The notes under the pieces: generated by a model
Database searches by the model: none
What the model saw: only the letters and a program-made list of their open reading frames with translations
Told to the model about the DNA's origin: nothing
Position numbers and translations under genes: made by a program
Assembly: GCF_051020975.1 (NCBI RefSeq)
Contig: NC_135032.1
Location: 11,966,001 to 12,030,000 of the forward strand
Direction: 5' to 3'
From: Osmia lignaria lignaria
Lineage: Eukaryota > Arthropoda > Insecta > Hymenoptera > Megachilidae
Length of the DNA stretch: 64,000 nt
Shown: positions 12,701 to 25,862 of the stretch, one piece after another
Numbering within the stretch: position 1 is the stretch's first letter
How the letters are laid out: every line of letters begins with the position of its first letter

Positions 12701-15700
12701 CAGAGTTGCTATTGTACACGGAGGTCGATTAAAATGTTATGGTACAACCATGTTTTTAAAAAAGCAATATGGTTAGTACATTTATTATAGAGCGACATAT
12801 GTACAAGGTCCGGCCAAATAATAACCACGTAATTACGTGGTGTCCGCTCCTACATGTTATTCGGCCAGACCCTGTATAATATACATATGTATGTACATAT
12901 AAGGTATTGTTTAATTTTAGGCTATGGTCATTTAGAAGTCACTTTATCAACTAAGTCATGGTGTAATTCAGAAAAAGTTATAAATAAGTTCGATGCAAGA
13001 ACACAACAAATAAATGTGGACAGTGAAAAGATTGTTTTAAGTGTACCAAACACTGACACATTACCACAAATTCTAGATAAAATCGAAAATCAGAAAAAGA
13101 AATTGGGCGTTACTGGAATCAGCGTTTCACTTATTACTTTAGAAGAAGTATTTTTAAAGTATGTGACTTTTAAAGTACATTTAATCATTATTTAATGAAA
13201 TTTGTAAAAAAAAATATTTATTTTATTTCTTAGAGTGATTAAGAAAGAAGAGAAAGAAAAACATTTAAATGAAATATTCTATTCCCCATTGCAAAAAGTA
13301 CAAGGATGGTCCTTATGTATGCAAACAATTTTGGCACTGTATCATAAAAAATTAACTTACACTAAAAAAAATATAACCCATACATTGTTGACAGTATGTA
13401 TTAAGATTAGAAGTAGATTATTATTAATCCATTATTGTTTTACTTATGATTCTATATTTTTTAGCTGTTTTTACCAATTTTATCGGTCGTATTAATGGCT
13501 TTGAGCTATAATACGCCTCGCGATTCGACGGATGTATTTCCGCTTGAACTTGATATGTATAGACATCCTAAAGCTCTATATTCGTCTAAAGCTGAAAAAT
13601 GTGGTATGCATTATAAAGATTCAGTAGATTATTTTGGTGGGTTTGCAGAAGAAGTGCAGCAAAATACAAGTGTTTCACAAGGTAACTACAACAATTATAT
13701 TTTGTTTGGGAAAACTGTAAAACTCAATGTCAAAAATTGAAATCAAACTATTCTTTCAGCTTTATTGGATCATGCTCTTCAAGATATTGCCTCATATCGT
13801 AACAATTATATTGTTTCCGCGGAATTTAATGTTTCCGACGATAATGCCGCTATACTCGCTAATGGTTTTTATTCTGGTATTGCGGTTCACAGTGTACCAT
13901 TAACTGTGAATCTGTTATCGAACGCGTTAATCAAACGTTTTGCTGGTGACGAATACTCTATCCGTGTTTCAAGCCAGCAGTTACCAAACCCTTTGTCTGC
14001 AACAATATTAATGCCAGAAGCGGAATCATTGTCACGAGTATTGGTGTTTTGTAGCTTCTTCTTCCCTACTGTAGCACTTTTTGTTATCCATCCTTTTCAA
14101 GAAATGGAAACTAGAGTAAAGCAGCTTCAAAGAATGACGGGAGTCACGTCTTTCTCATACTGGGGCACGATGTTTTCTTTCGATTTTTTAATTCTCACAA
14201 TGTCTATAGTTATTATCATGCTAGGCTTTTATATCATGGATATTATCTTAGATATTCGCCTGTATTACCGCACAGAAACACGTAAGCTGATACTAAAGAC
14301 TGATTATATCTATTAAAAATTCAACTTAACTCGAACTTTTTCTTTTCAGTGATTATGATACTATTATTAGTATTATTTGGAATTAATTCTTTATTTATAA
14401 CATACATCTTTAGTTTTGTCAATAAATCAAGAAATACTGTGGTAACCATATTGAGTCTTGTACCTGTTGGATTTGGTAAGTTATACTTATATTTAATCCT
14501 AAGAACACTTAAGATGATCATCTATTTTCTATTCTAGTTTTGTTTCAATATCTTCTGCACGAAGTGGTACATAGTTTTGACCGTTTGAGGATTCTACATG
14601 CAATACAGAAACGGATATTCCGTCTGATACCTCATGTGAGCCTATTTCATGGTCAATTATCTTTCTTCAACGTAGCTGTACAAAATGCGAGATGCCGTCG
14701 ATTACCAAAACGATTGCAGGATGTAGTTTGCCTGGGTTTTAAGGATGTTTGTTGTGGTATGAATTTACATTTCAATTAATCGTGTGCTCTAACGACACAT
14801 CATTATTTCGTTGTTTTCTTTTCAAGATTTGGATTGCGTAGATGGAGTCTGTAGGAACCAGCTTCCGTATTTTTCTAATGATAACAGTGATATGAGCCTG
14901 ACAGAATGCGTTGTATATTTGTCGGTCACGCCATTAATATATTTTGCTGTACTTATTATTTTAGAAGAACGATTGATCGACAAATTATACGCTAAAATGT
15001 TCGATCAAAAATTAAAAAATGCCTGTGTTATAAAAGATGAAGAGGTAGAAAAGGAGAAATATGCAGTAGCATTAGAAATAAAGAAGCTAACGAATAGTAA
15101 TGCAGTATTTCCGGAAGGTAGGTTTATTTCTTTGAGTTAATTGAAAATTAGAAAAAATTTCCTCTTGCGATACTATGATTACAACACAGGTGTAGGAAGG
15201 ACAATCAGTGGGAAAGAAAAAGGAACGACAACGTCTACCGTCAAATTGAATGCTCTCGAAAGTCCAGAAACTAATGACGATAGTCTGTTCTTGGTTTATG
15301 AATTAAGCAAATATTATGGAAAGTTAATGGCAGTACAAGAAATCAATTTTCGAGTGAAGCAACGAGAATGTTTTGGATTACTTGGCGTTAATGGTGCCGG
15401 AAAGAGCACCACGTTTAGAATGTTGACCGGCGAAGAAATGCCAAACAGTGGTATCATGTACTTAGGAAATTCAGAAATACGTACAGATAGGAAGAATGTA
15501 ATACACAATTTTAATAGAACTGTTTACCATTAATCATTTTCACTGACAATTCATTTTCTTTACAGTACCTTGCTCAAATGGGCTATTGTCCACAAACTGA
15601 CGCACTACTCAGTTCTTTGAATTCATTCGATCATTTGCGATTGTTCGCCTTGCTTCGTGGTATACCGAGTTCCAAGGTGGACTTAGAAGTCAATAAATGG

Positions 15701-16580
15701 ATCAATCGTCTGAGTAAGCTACACGATCTTTCATGTATATTTAAATAATTTTCATGCAGAGTTCAGAAATGTATCCATTATTTCAGATTTAAATGCTTGC
15801 ATGCATCAACCAAGTGGTACTTACAGCGGTGGGAATAAACGACGTTTGAACATCGCAATGGCTTTAATTGGAAATCCGACTCTCGTTCTGTTGGATGAAC
15901 CAACAACGGGCGTCGACCCTGCTGCTAGGAGATCATTGTGGAATATTCTCCAATCCTGCCAAGCAATGGGACAAGCTATTATACTCACTTCTCACAGGTA
16001 CATTATTTGACTCGGTAATACATATTAGCGAAACTTCTGTACTTACATGAAAAGATATTTGCAATAGCATGGAAGAATGCGAGGCTCTGTGCAATAGGCT
16101 AGTCATTATGGTGAAAGGTCAATTGGTTTGCATTGGTGCAAGCCAGGAATTGAAGCAACGATTCGGCGCTGGTTACGATATTCACGTTAAATTAAATCCC
16201 AACCGATCGGATGACGATGTGAGCAATATAAAATCAATTATGGAATCATCTTTAACGTGTGAAATCAGAGATGAGAATTTGGTAATAATTCTTGACAAAT
16301 ACAAAGCGTTTCCTAATGAATCATTCAAGCTTCCGGTGATGTTATCTTGTTCTTCATTCCCCAGGGATTAATTGCTTATCATGTAAATGATTCTGGAACG
16401 ACGTGGGAAAAAATGTACAGCACAATGAATAATCTGACTGAACGGTACAGTTGTATCGAAGATTATGCCGTTTTATCGGCTACCTTGGAACAGCTATTCA
16501 TTCAATTCGCCAGGGGAACTGAATTAAGGAGGTGCGAAGAACCTCTGGTAGACTACAGTACTCAAGCAGCGGTTGTTTAA
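9792..16580 (+). CDS. ABCA-subfamily full ABC transporter (ABCA3-like lipid transporter)
   Basis: Twenty-four exons join in frame into 1673 residues, close to the usual length of ABCA3-type proteins: 9792-10104, 10181-10461, 10534-10692, 10761-11001, 11075-11242, 11328-11515, 11609-11773, 11836-11944, 12011-12165, 12239-12400, 12483-12554, 12633-12771, 12921-13158, 13234-13393, 13465-13681, 13760-14281, 14350-14475, 14538-14756, 14827-15117, 15190-15497, 15566-15713, 15787-15997, 16068-16281 and 16365-16580. The order is TMD1, NBD1, TMD2, NBD2. NBD1 has Walker A GHNGAGKTT (527-535), signature LSGGQ (628-632), Walker B IIILDEP (648-654) and switch His684. NBD2 has GVNGAGKST (1374-1382), YSGGN (1473-1477), LVLLDEP (1493-1499) and His1530. 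All catalytic residues are present at both sites, so the ATPase should be active. A first membrane helix follows residue 20 (IFIQCLIPIALFVLIQ), with a large extracellular loop after it, as in ABCA proteins. The family exports phospholipids or sterols; the substrate cannot be told from sequence. Confidence 0.92.
12802..12876. mobile_element. 71-bp mariner-type MITE in an ABCA intron
   Basis: Terminal inverted repeats CAAGGTCCGGCCAAATAA (from 12804) and, read on the other strand from 12874, CAGGGTCTGGCCGAATAA match at 15 of 18 positions. They are flanked by TA on both sides (12802-12803 and 12875-12876), as expected for a Tc1/mariner TA target duplication. The centre contains a perfect 16-bp palindrome, CCACGTAATTACGTGG (12825-12840). 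It encodes nothing and lies in the intron after the exon carrying the NBD1 switch histidine. Confidence 0.7.
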
Positions 16581-16746
16581 ATACTTAATGATGAATTACG
16601 TTTTTAAGGTTTTCGAAGCATTTCATTCCAATTCATAAAAGTATTATTATGCGTGTATGACGTGTATTCGTATGCGACTTATATTTTCGATGTTGTGCGC
16701 TTAAACCTACAAAACAAATCAAATATGTGTACATATATATATATAA

Positions 16747-16803
16747 TTTATTTCTCAAAATATATAATATGCAGCTGTATTAAAATTCTTATCTGTTAAT
16801 AAA
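16747..16803. terminator. Overlapping poly(A) signals of ABCA (+) and the cuticle gene (-)
   Basis: A plus-strand AATAAA at 16798-16803 lies about 220 bp after the ABCA stop. A minus-strand AATAAA (TTTATT at 16747-16752 on plus) lies about 300 bp after the cuticle-protein stop at 17049. The minus signal is upstream of the plus signal in window coordinates, so the two transcripts would overlap at their 3' ends if both are used. Confidence 0.45.
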
Positions 16804-17048
16804 GAACACTAAGAAAATAATTCTAAGAAATTTCACATATTATGATGAAATGGTACGCGATTTGAACACCTTGAAAAGTTTCGATCCAATTTTACAGGAA
16901 GAGAAACAACGATATAAATAAAGTACTCGTATTTTATATAAATAAAAAAGTTACATAAACGATATTTTCTTATGTACATAAGTCCGCCTTTAAATGAGAT
17001 TGCTGTAATGGAACAAAATTGATCGTGTAATGACTTTCACTGTGTCGT

Positions 17049-20000
17049 CTAATAACGGTATCCGCCCGAGCTTGTTTGGTATGAATTTGGACCTTGATAG
17101 CCGCCACCACCGCCACCTCCACCTCGGCCGCCTCCACCTCCGCCGCCGCCACCACCACTGCCGCCGCCTCCTGCTTTCAGAAAACACAAATATGTAATTA
17201 AAATTATACAGAAACAACCCAAACGAATCATCAATGACGTCTCCATCGATCCTCCAGCGGAACGCACCGTAACCGCCTCCTCCTGAGTATCCACCCCCGC
17301 CATTTCCACCGCCTCCACCGCCACCGGAAGTATCCTGATTCTCTCCTCTGGCTTCAGCAGCGAGCGCTAACTCGACTCCCCGTTGAATTTCAGGCGGAAT
17401 TGGTGGCGGTGTTGGAAGATGAGCACCTTGGGGATGGAAACCTTGTTCGTCAGCCGTGTAAGTGACGCTGTATTGCACGCCATCGGGTCCCGTGTACGAG
17501 TATGATCCACTAACTGCTTCCGCGTTGCCTGCGAAGAGAAAGACGAACGAACCCTTGACGCAACAGGTGTAACAGGCTGGGTCGTATTGCGTCAGGTTAT
17601 ATCGAGGAAAATTTTTGCGGCTTTCCAGCTTGTTAATAACGATCATTGTTCGGTAATCACTCATCGCGAATTGAAATTGGGACGAGCGGTTGCCTGCGGC
17701 CTTACTGACCGCTCTGTCGAGAACCGGAAGTGGGTCGCGCATTCCGCAAGAATGCTGCGGTTGGATTTTTACGTATCAAGGGTGGTCAGACTTTCTACGT
17801 TTCAAAATGCAACAGGCTAACCGATCGTTCGCAGATTTTTTACAATTAAAGAAGAAAGTAAACGGTGGATATCTTGAAAGGTGTTACAGGAACTGGAGGG
17901 TTTTATCAGTTGCAGCGTTCCAGCGTTCACCGATCCGACTCCTATTGTAAAACGGAAGGATTCTAGGCCGAACGCGATGATGGATAGGAACTCATAACGG
18001 CGAGAAATGGCAGCGAACGAACCGCGAAGAAAAGGAACACGGGATGTCGTTGTTGGGAAACGTGACTGGCCCTGATCTCACCTTGCTGCTGACCCGTTTC
18101 CTGCGCACTGATACCATTTCCTGTTTCGTAGCTGAACTGGTAGTTGCCGTCCCCGCTGTTCTGATTGTTGAACGAGACGATGGGTATCTCCTGGCCACCT
18201 CCGGGACCTCCTCTTGGTCCACCTCCGTCACCACCGGCTGAAACAGTCATTTCTATCGCTACCACTTTCGATGACACGCTTTACGGTATTTCAAGTATAT
18301 TGCAATCGTGATTCGTGAAAATTTCACTCGAATCATTCTCTCGTCGACGACGTTGCACAACGTACGAGAGATAGTCTCGCGTTTCTATGATTCATTTACC
18401 ATAAAAATGTAAAACGCACGTTTGCAATTAGCTCGCCGTGTGGGAAAGAAGAATTTCTATTTTCCGAGTGATTTCATTGTAAAAAAAGAATTTAAAAAAG
18501 TTGAAATATTCTAAATAATTCGATTCTTTCGACAGAAAAACTTATGCAACTTAATATCTTGCTAAGCCAATCAATAAATAGATGACCATTACATCGGACG
18601 CGTTAGGAAAGTTGAAAGACATTACGTCTTTCCACATTAGGAAACACGAACGATTTGGTGACGTATGACCGAATGCAAATGCAAATAACCAATCATTCTT
18701 AACAGACGCAATTAGTCAGGCTTTCAAACGGCACTCCACAGAATACTCTTCGTCTCATCCCACATGGCATAATCGACTTTTTATCGATCGTCGTATCCGT
18801 GCAATCTCAGATTGCATCACTCCAAGTGAAATCCACGAACATACCCGAGATTAATTCGTAACTGAATGGAGTCTAATTACTCGGTTGTTTGCGATGCTGT
18901 ACAAAAGGAGACACAGAAAGGTTGTGATCTTAATTTTCGCAACGGATTCTCACAGTATTCGAATCGTGGGCCAAATGATTGCCAGGACCTCGTGGGTATG
19001 TCTTCATTAGACGAGGTATACAGTGATTAAGTGTTGCGCGGTTCACACTTTTCTTTCATGATACACTTTTTATACAGGTTGAACAATCAAAAGAGTACAG
19101 ATTCTATATACAAGTATAAATTGTTCAGAGGAGACTTCAGTCATCAAAGAAATGATTTTGAATATATTTTGCTGTTTTGCAAACATTAATCATATATGTT
19201 TTGCAATCGTATTTTGCACGCAGAATACTTTCCGCGCCAGTTTAGGGACAACCTGTATTTCAGTGCAAGTCAAACATGAATCTCCCATCACGCGATTTCT
19301 CTCCCTCTTAGCGTGGTAAAAAACAGTGTAATTTCATTTCGCGATCTAATGCGTGGACGTCTTGATGTATGTTGCACTTTTTCTAACACGCGATGTGATG
19401 AAATCGTGTCATTTATGGGTTTACAGAAACGATGTATACTGGAGTGAACAGAGAGAAATTCATCTCTTCTCTATGAAATGTAATATTGCTTCTGATAAAC
19501 TTTAATGTCGGCACGTATGATACGTGGTCACTCCGTTATTACTACATACATTATGAAGGATAATCGACTTGCATCGTTTACGCAAATTATAGTAATTTAT
19601 CACGAGGAAATTAATATTAATGGCTTTCTATAAACGATCTTCAAACAGTTACGTAATAGAATGTCACTCTTTTCAATTCAAATTTGAAAATTCGATCAAT
19701 GGATTCGTTCGATATAAATGACTAAGGTAGTCTTTCAGTATTCGAGTTATATTTTTAATTCAATGTATTGAATAATTAATTTTTTTGATTAAAATTCAAT
19801 TAGGTACTTACGTCCTCCAAATCCACCGCCGCCACCACCTCCGTATGCGCCACTTCCGCCGCCGCCACCGCCGAACGCGCCACCCCCTCCGCCACTGCCG
19901 CCATAACTGCCTGGTCCACCTGGCCCTCCTGGTCTACCGGGTCCTCCGGGAGCTCCAGGACCACCAGGACCTCCTCGATTTGGTGCTTGAATCAAGCCTG

Positions 20001-20616
20001 CACCTCCCGCGGTACCCGCATTACCCGGAGGAAGGTAAGTGTTCTCCAGTCGGGCCGCGTAACAGGTACCGACTACTAGTAGCGCGACAGCGAGCTGTTA
20101 AAATTGCGTTTGTAAGTTTATTTATCGAATGATTTTTAATATTGTCGAAACATGCATGTTAAAAATAGTACGTAAGCAATCTGTCAAGAGAAATCGAAAA
20201 TATTTTTAGGTTATCAAAGTTCAAAATGGACTCCCACTGATTTCCCGCGCACATGTTTGGTATCATTGGGTTCTATCAGTAAATCGCAGAGATTCACCGG
20301 GAATGAACCAAGTAAGGACCAGATTCACTTTGATTTGGCTTTTCTACCAGAAATTATTGCAGTAAGTAAAAATCTTATCTGAGTACAAATAAATATTTGG
20401 TCCAAAATGCCATGTTCAATGCAACTAAGTACAAACGTTCCTATTATTTGAAATATGAATAAAAACTATGTTAGAATGCAGTAACACTAGTAACACTTGA
20501 CACTTTTTAGGAAAGCTAGTTGGACCAGGCCCGTTCCCGAGAAAAATCCTAATTACGTCAATGACGCCACCTGTCGCGGGAAAGCGGATGTATTGTGTGA
20601 GTCGTACCGATCTCAT
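17049..20616 (-). CDS. RR-1 cuticular protein with glycine-rich flanks
   Basis: Five minus-strand exons join in phase: 20616-20608, 20094-19812, 18237-18082, 17528-17268 and 17170-17049, for 276 residues. Exon 1 encodes only MRS, the usual tiny first exon of cuticle-protein genes. Exon 2 opens with a signal peptide (MRSLAVALLVVGTCYA, cut likely after Ala16 or 17), then a Gly/Pro-rich stretch. Residues about 128-193 form the Rebers-Riddiford chitin-binding domain of the RR-1 type: YQFSYETGNGISAQETG, then GSYSYTGPDGVQYSVTY, then ADEQGFHPQGAHLPTPPPIP. This domain binds chitin in the procuticle; RR-1 proteins are usual in soft or flexible cuticle. After it comes another Gly-rich run ending YQGPNSYQTSSGGYRY. 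The exon-1 donor (gtacga) is weak, but it is the only nearby short ATG exon seen with phase 0 that fits. GC-rich Gly codons make this gene stand out from its AT-rich neighbours. Confidence 0.88.
18238..19811 (-). other. Intron 2 of the cuticle-protein gene
   Basis: This 1.57-kb AT-rich intron splits the N-terminal Gly-rich part from the RR-1 domain. No coding potential was seen. A possible degenerate MITE at 19075-19255 is flanked by TA, with 7-bp inverted ends (CAGGTTG / CAACCTG); the rest of its ends do not match, so it is weak. Confidence 0.45.
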
Positions 20617-20747
20617 CTCGCTGACAAATGATTTGATCTTTGTGAAAATCGAGCCTCCCCGGACGATACCCGTTGCACAGAGTTGACGTTGTATCACCAA
20701 ACGATGGCAATAATTGGTCTGTGCAGATTCAGGTCGAAGCAACCGTG

Positions 20748-20755
20748 CTTATATA
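20748..20755 (-). promoter_or_regulatory. TATA box of the cuticle-protein gene
   Basis: TATATAAG on the minus strand, 132-139 bp upstream of the MRS start codon. A transcription start 25-30 bp downstream would fall near 20720, leaving a 5'UTR of about 105 nt. A strong TATA box is common in cuticle-protein genes, which are switched on in pulses during moulting. Confidence 0.6.
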
Positions 20756-20759
20756 CCGA

Positions 20760-23700
20760 TCCGTGGCCGAGGATCGTCTTCCTCCCACCCAGCTACGAGG
20801 GGAAGACTTAGAAACGGCATCGACTCTGGTGAACACCCGGTGCCGCGTCCCTCGGCGAAGTTCGCGAACTCGGTTAACGATGGAGTAACAAAGAAAAAGC
20901 GAACAGTAACGATGGTAAGAGTAAGAAGGAAGTATCGAGGGAGAGGGCGGTTGAAGATGAGCTACGGTGAAAGACGAACGATGAGGGGTGATTGCGCAAG
21001 TTAGGTGATACAGATCGGCGGGCATCTCTCGTCGGTTGGACCTGAAGGTCGACTAATCGGGTCGACATGAAAGTGAATCGATGTTCGTGTGTATAAGAGG
21101 CATATAGACCGGCGAAGGGACGACAGCGATGTCTTGAAGAAAAAAAGAGAGGTTACGCGAGGCATCTGTTCTAGTTGAAAAAGGATCGAGAGTAGAGGTA
21201 CGCTACGGGGATGAGCGGCATCTTCTGATATGGAAGATTGCGACGTAAGGAACGATTTAAGATGCGTACATTACGTTTCTCTTTGTAATTATATCGCTTA
21301 TTTCGCCTCTGACATCCCGCGTCGGACGGGGTCGCGTAGCGTCATCATCATCCACGATAGATGGGTTGGTTTATAGAGAGCAACGCATGCTCCGCAACCG
21401 TGCACGAATATTGCGCAACTTGGTGCGTTGCGCATCAACCGTACCGATGGTACGTAATGTTCGTAGGTGTGCGAACGTGTACGTACAGAAGATGCCGCTC
21501 CAAATCGTCTCTAGTGTTACCGATCGGCACGTAACTTGCCCGCTTTAACGATCCCCCTTAGGTCACCGTACTCACGCTCCGAGGCAGACGCCTTCGACGT
21601 GATCGCTTCCCAATAACCATCTTTTACCTCTCTCGTTCACGTCTCTTCGATTTTGCCTCGTGGTTGATTGGCGCGAACAGTTCAGTTCCTTATTCAGACT
21701 GTTCACTTTTACCGGGTCGGATTGGAACTTAGGAGGAGAGACCTTTTTTCTTTGCTCTATAGAGATTGCTACGGCATTCTATTAACCCTTTGAGACAGAC
21801 TTTATTTTTATCATGTTTTATAGAGAAATTGACTGTATTGGGCAACGCTCATTGATACACAACGGGGTGAGATATTATTGGGAAGCAGAAGAACTTTTTG
21901 CTTTTGAAGTTTAATATAATATTACTTCAGTACCTCTGAAGAACCGTGATTGATGCTTCGCTACATATGAGAAATATGTATTAGAAAATATGATTGCTTC
22001 CCGTGAGAATGGTTGATTTCTCTGTACGTAATGACACTGTATAAAAGAGAATCATACGTAAGGAGATGTACGCGAGAATGAAATAAAAGCTCGCAAGAGT
22101 TTTGCGTGCACATCCATGAGATTGATAGTTTCCAGTCTACCAGAATCCATCGATCGAATCCCAATACAATCGGCATGACGTTGTAGCTCGAATACCGCCT
22201 AAAGGGTGAGTGAAATGTCTTATGTAATCGGTCATACTTTCTTCTTATGAGGCACATAATAACTGTTTCTGGAAGAAAGTTCCTGAATCGATGAGGTAAT
22301 CCATCTCACTCCCCCGAACGAGTTATCTTGGAACGCTCCTCTCGGTTATGTAAACTCTTTAAATTCTAAAATCGATTTATGACCTCTCATGAATTATCTC
22401 AGCCGATGATGATCTTGGTTACAACCACTCCCAAAATGGTAATACATAAAATAAGTCTTATAAAAAAAGACTAATAAATCACACTCTGCTCTTTCCCACA
22501 ATGCACTTCTCATTCATCTGTTTATTCCACCAACTTCGCCGGATTTCGACACGCAAACCGATTTGAGATTTCTCTGGGAAACTGATACAAAGACTGAACG
22601 ACCCTATCCTTGCCACTTATAGTCACTTACTAAACTCTTCAACTTCAGGTTAATCGCTGGTACCATTTGACACCGTGGCCTGGAATAGTCTTATCTAAGC
22701 ATCGCCAGTAATAGATTCTGCCGGTAACGCCGTTGGATCTCTGAAACAGATCAGACAGCGGGACTCCAGGAATCGAGCTGAAACGTTGGACAAGATACAG
22801 AAAATCAGCGTGATTCGATGATCGATAGGATCGGTTCGCTGCGAGCCATTCGAATTAGCCGATGCAGGGGTGCGGCCTGCGCAAAAAACGGGGCGATCGT
22901 GAGCCATAGCTCGATAATAGGATACCGCGAACGTTCGAGACAATGTATACCAACCGGAGAGGATAGGACTTGGGATGCTTTCTAAACGGATCGAGTCACC
23001 GAACACGCCGATACGCTTTGAGAAGACCCAGCCCTTTGGCGTGCTATCCGCGCATTCATCTATCTTGCTGCTCGTGTTATGCCAGAGGTGAGGTTCATCG
23101 GCAAAAGTACGGTTCGTCGAGAAGTAGCTCCATCCTCTCGATGCTCGTCGGATCACCTACGTAGTGGGCGCTGTCACCAAAAAAGGATCGCGCACCGACT
23201 AATAAGCGACTACAATGTCCCATTGCAATGTTCTAAACCCAGACACCTGATCTTCGCGGTAACTGCCTAATAAGGAGCTGTGATATTTTGCGGAAATAAG
23301 CTGCTCCCTTATCCGTGAACTCTTCAGATCTCTTGTTTCCCAACGTTTTCCAAGGTGCGACCCCCTTTTCTAATAGTCAACCACTAGTTAAAATATTCTA
23401 ACGTAGAGCGAAAATGTGATTTCCCAGAAAATGCTTCGCGACCTCCTTAGGGGTCGCGACCCATAGGCTGGGAATCTGAGCTCTTGGGTATCATCCGGAT
23501 CTACTACGGTTTTACCTTGGATGCTGAGAAACATGTAAAGAAAGGAGTTCGTGACGTTGCAATTATCCTATTATTTTATGTATTTTCTGCATGATATAAA
23601 TCCGTGATTTTAAGTTTGATCTTATTTTTCAGGAACTCGATGTTCTCTTGATATTTCGATCCACCACAGGGAAGAGAGATGTTCTAACTCGTTCAGGCAG

Positions 23701-25862
23701 AAGAAGTCGGGCTTAAAGGATTAAGAAACACTCTCGTACGGGTCTAACAACCCGGCTAATTGCCGTTATATACCTGGTATATTATTACGTATACGCGTAA
23801 ATTTCTGCCTCTTGGTGGCGCGACGGGTATTCCCGTAATCAGAATAATCAAACGACAATTCCAATCAACTTTCTCCTTGGTACAAATTCCAGGTGAATAC
23901 GACACGAATGAATCGCGGAAGCCTCGGCTCACACGTCGTTATTGAATAATGATCTCGAACAGAAGTACTGTACGCATAATCCCTCCCTCCAATCAGTAGC
24001 TGGGCTACTGCTTTGCTTTCTTTGTTACGATCTCGCTGTACGGATGATGATCGTGGCAGCGTTTCGAAAGAACCGACACACCGGAGGTCGACGAAAGGGA
24101 AAAATTGAAAAAAAAAAAAAAAAAAAATGAAACAAGTCTGTGGTCTCGGCGGTTCTTGTATTTGCCCTGACGCAACCACGTGGACGCTGACGATGATAAC
24201 AAGGAGGACGACGAAGAGGTGCTACGTTCGCGCGTCGAAGCGAATCTTCGTGCAATTCTATGCAGCCTGATGCAACTGACAGAGGATTCTCGTCCATTGG
24301 AATTCCTAAATACATGACGGTACTTTCATCCGGGATATATTAACCGCACCATCGCCAGGATAATCGCTTGGCTTTCAGGTTAACGTGTAAAATTTATACA
24401 TTTCTCCTTTTGCAGTACGCCGCGGGCTACGAGCTGACAGAAGAAGGGTAGAGAACAAAGAAACATTGGCTAACTCTCGTCTCTTGTTAAACGTCCCCGA
24501 TGGAACGCTAATCGTTGGAATTCGAATATGGATCGCGACACTTCGATCCGGGATCAACGTGATCGCGTTCAATGCGATCGGAACTAGTACGTTGAACATG
24601 TCGATTTAAGAGGATCGATGGAGACCGAGTGAATGGGTGCCTCACGGTAGCGGTAAGTGCCTTCTCCTCGCTAGCGAGATCGACTCGGGGAAGAAAATAT
24701 AGTTCAGGCCGGTTGCATAATAGAACGGAGGCGCATCGCGTCGGTTCAGTTCGACATGAGCTACTTTGAGAATCTACGGTAACGGCGAGCGTCCCTTCTT
24801 CCACCGTCAGCAGTGACCTTTGAAGCTGCAGGCGAAGACTGTTCGCGAGAACCGTGTTCTTCGAGGGTAGGGGTGCAGCTGTCGGAACGATCCTGTACAC
24901 TCTGGATCAGCCCCGAGCTACGATCCAATTTCTAGTCTACTAGACTGTGAACCACGGCACCCGGACTCGACCTGTTCGCCTTGGACTCCAGGGAATATAA
25001 GGGCAGATTCCTTGAACTGTAGATCAGATTCGCGCAACCTGCGATGCGAGATGTGGAGTATGATTTCTAAAGGAATATGATGCAGTATTTTTTTTATAAT
25101 ACTCTTAGATCGATTAAGAGCCATTGATGTTACTTCAAACGGAAGTAACACGATTAAAAACTGGTCGTATTTAGTTTCCGATTACGAGGAATAATTTTTC
25201 ACACCATTGGAAGATTTCATTTTAAACGCAGCCACTAATTGATACAACAACTAATTAGTAATGACATAGAATACACGAGTTGAGTTTCCATGTAATGTGA
25301 GAAGAATGTTAATTAGATACCGAAGTAAGTTATCGCAAGATCAGTCGCAGCATTTGTTTTCATTTCAAGCTACGTATCTTTAATTCCGTTTCTGTTATTA
25401 TATAGTTTTCCTGTTCATGCCTTCTGTGTGAAGTAGTTTTCTCTTTAATTAGATAATTCCTAAAACGTTATTACATAATCACATTTTTAAGGCATGGCGT
25501 TTAAAGTAAAAATTTGACTTGGTGTTGATCCCAAAGTTCATTATCTGTACTTGATACATAGTTTAATAATTCTGTTAGGCTGCTGACGGTAAAGAATTTC
25601 ATTTTGAATTCTAATATCAGGATGTTCAATAAATCACAGCGGCGTTTGGGACCTAGTAGTACCATCTACTGGTGGCGTTTTAAACTACCATGAAGTTCCC
25701 GACATACTTTTAAACGATTTGAATTATTCCCAACAGTTCCGAGACGCGAAAGTGGAAGTTAGAGTTGTGTATAGAGTGCAAGAACCGTTATGTCCAGCTT
25801 TCGTTGAAGTATTCGGTTACTGAAATTCGAAGACTCAGTAATTACGTGTACCTCGATCAAGA
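20760..25862. other. Intergenic region, no gene recognised
   Basis: About 5.1 kb lies between the cuticle-gene promoter and Nnf1. The longest open frames (22695-23156 minus, 24508-24900 minus) lack any family motif, hydrophobic signal or splice-consistent neighbours and look like chance frames in GC-richer DNA. Seen in it: a pair of adjacent perfect hairpins at 21412-21454, a possible piggyBac-like end at 21782 (TTAACCCTTTGAG) and a poly(A) run at 24108-24127. The cuticle gene's enhancers probably lie here. Confidence 0.5.

Noticed and set aside
22695..23156. 153-codon minus-strand frame in the intergenic region
   Set aside because: No recognisable transposase, domain or splice-consistent neighbour; likely chance.
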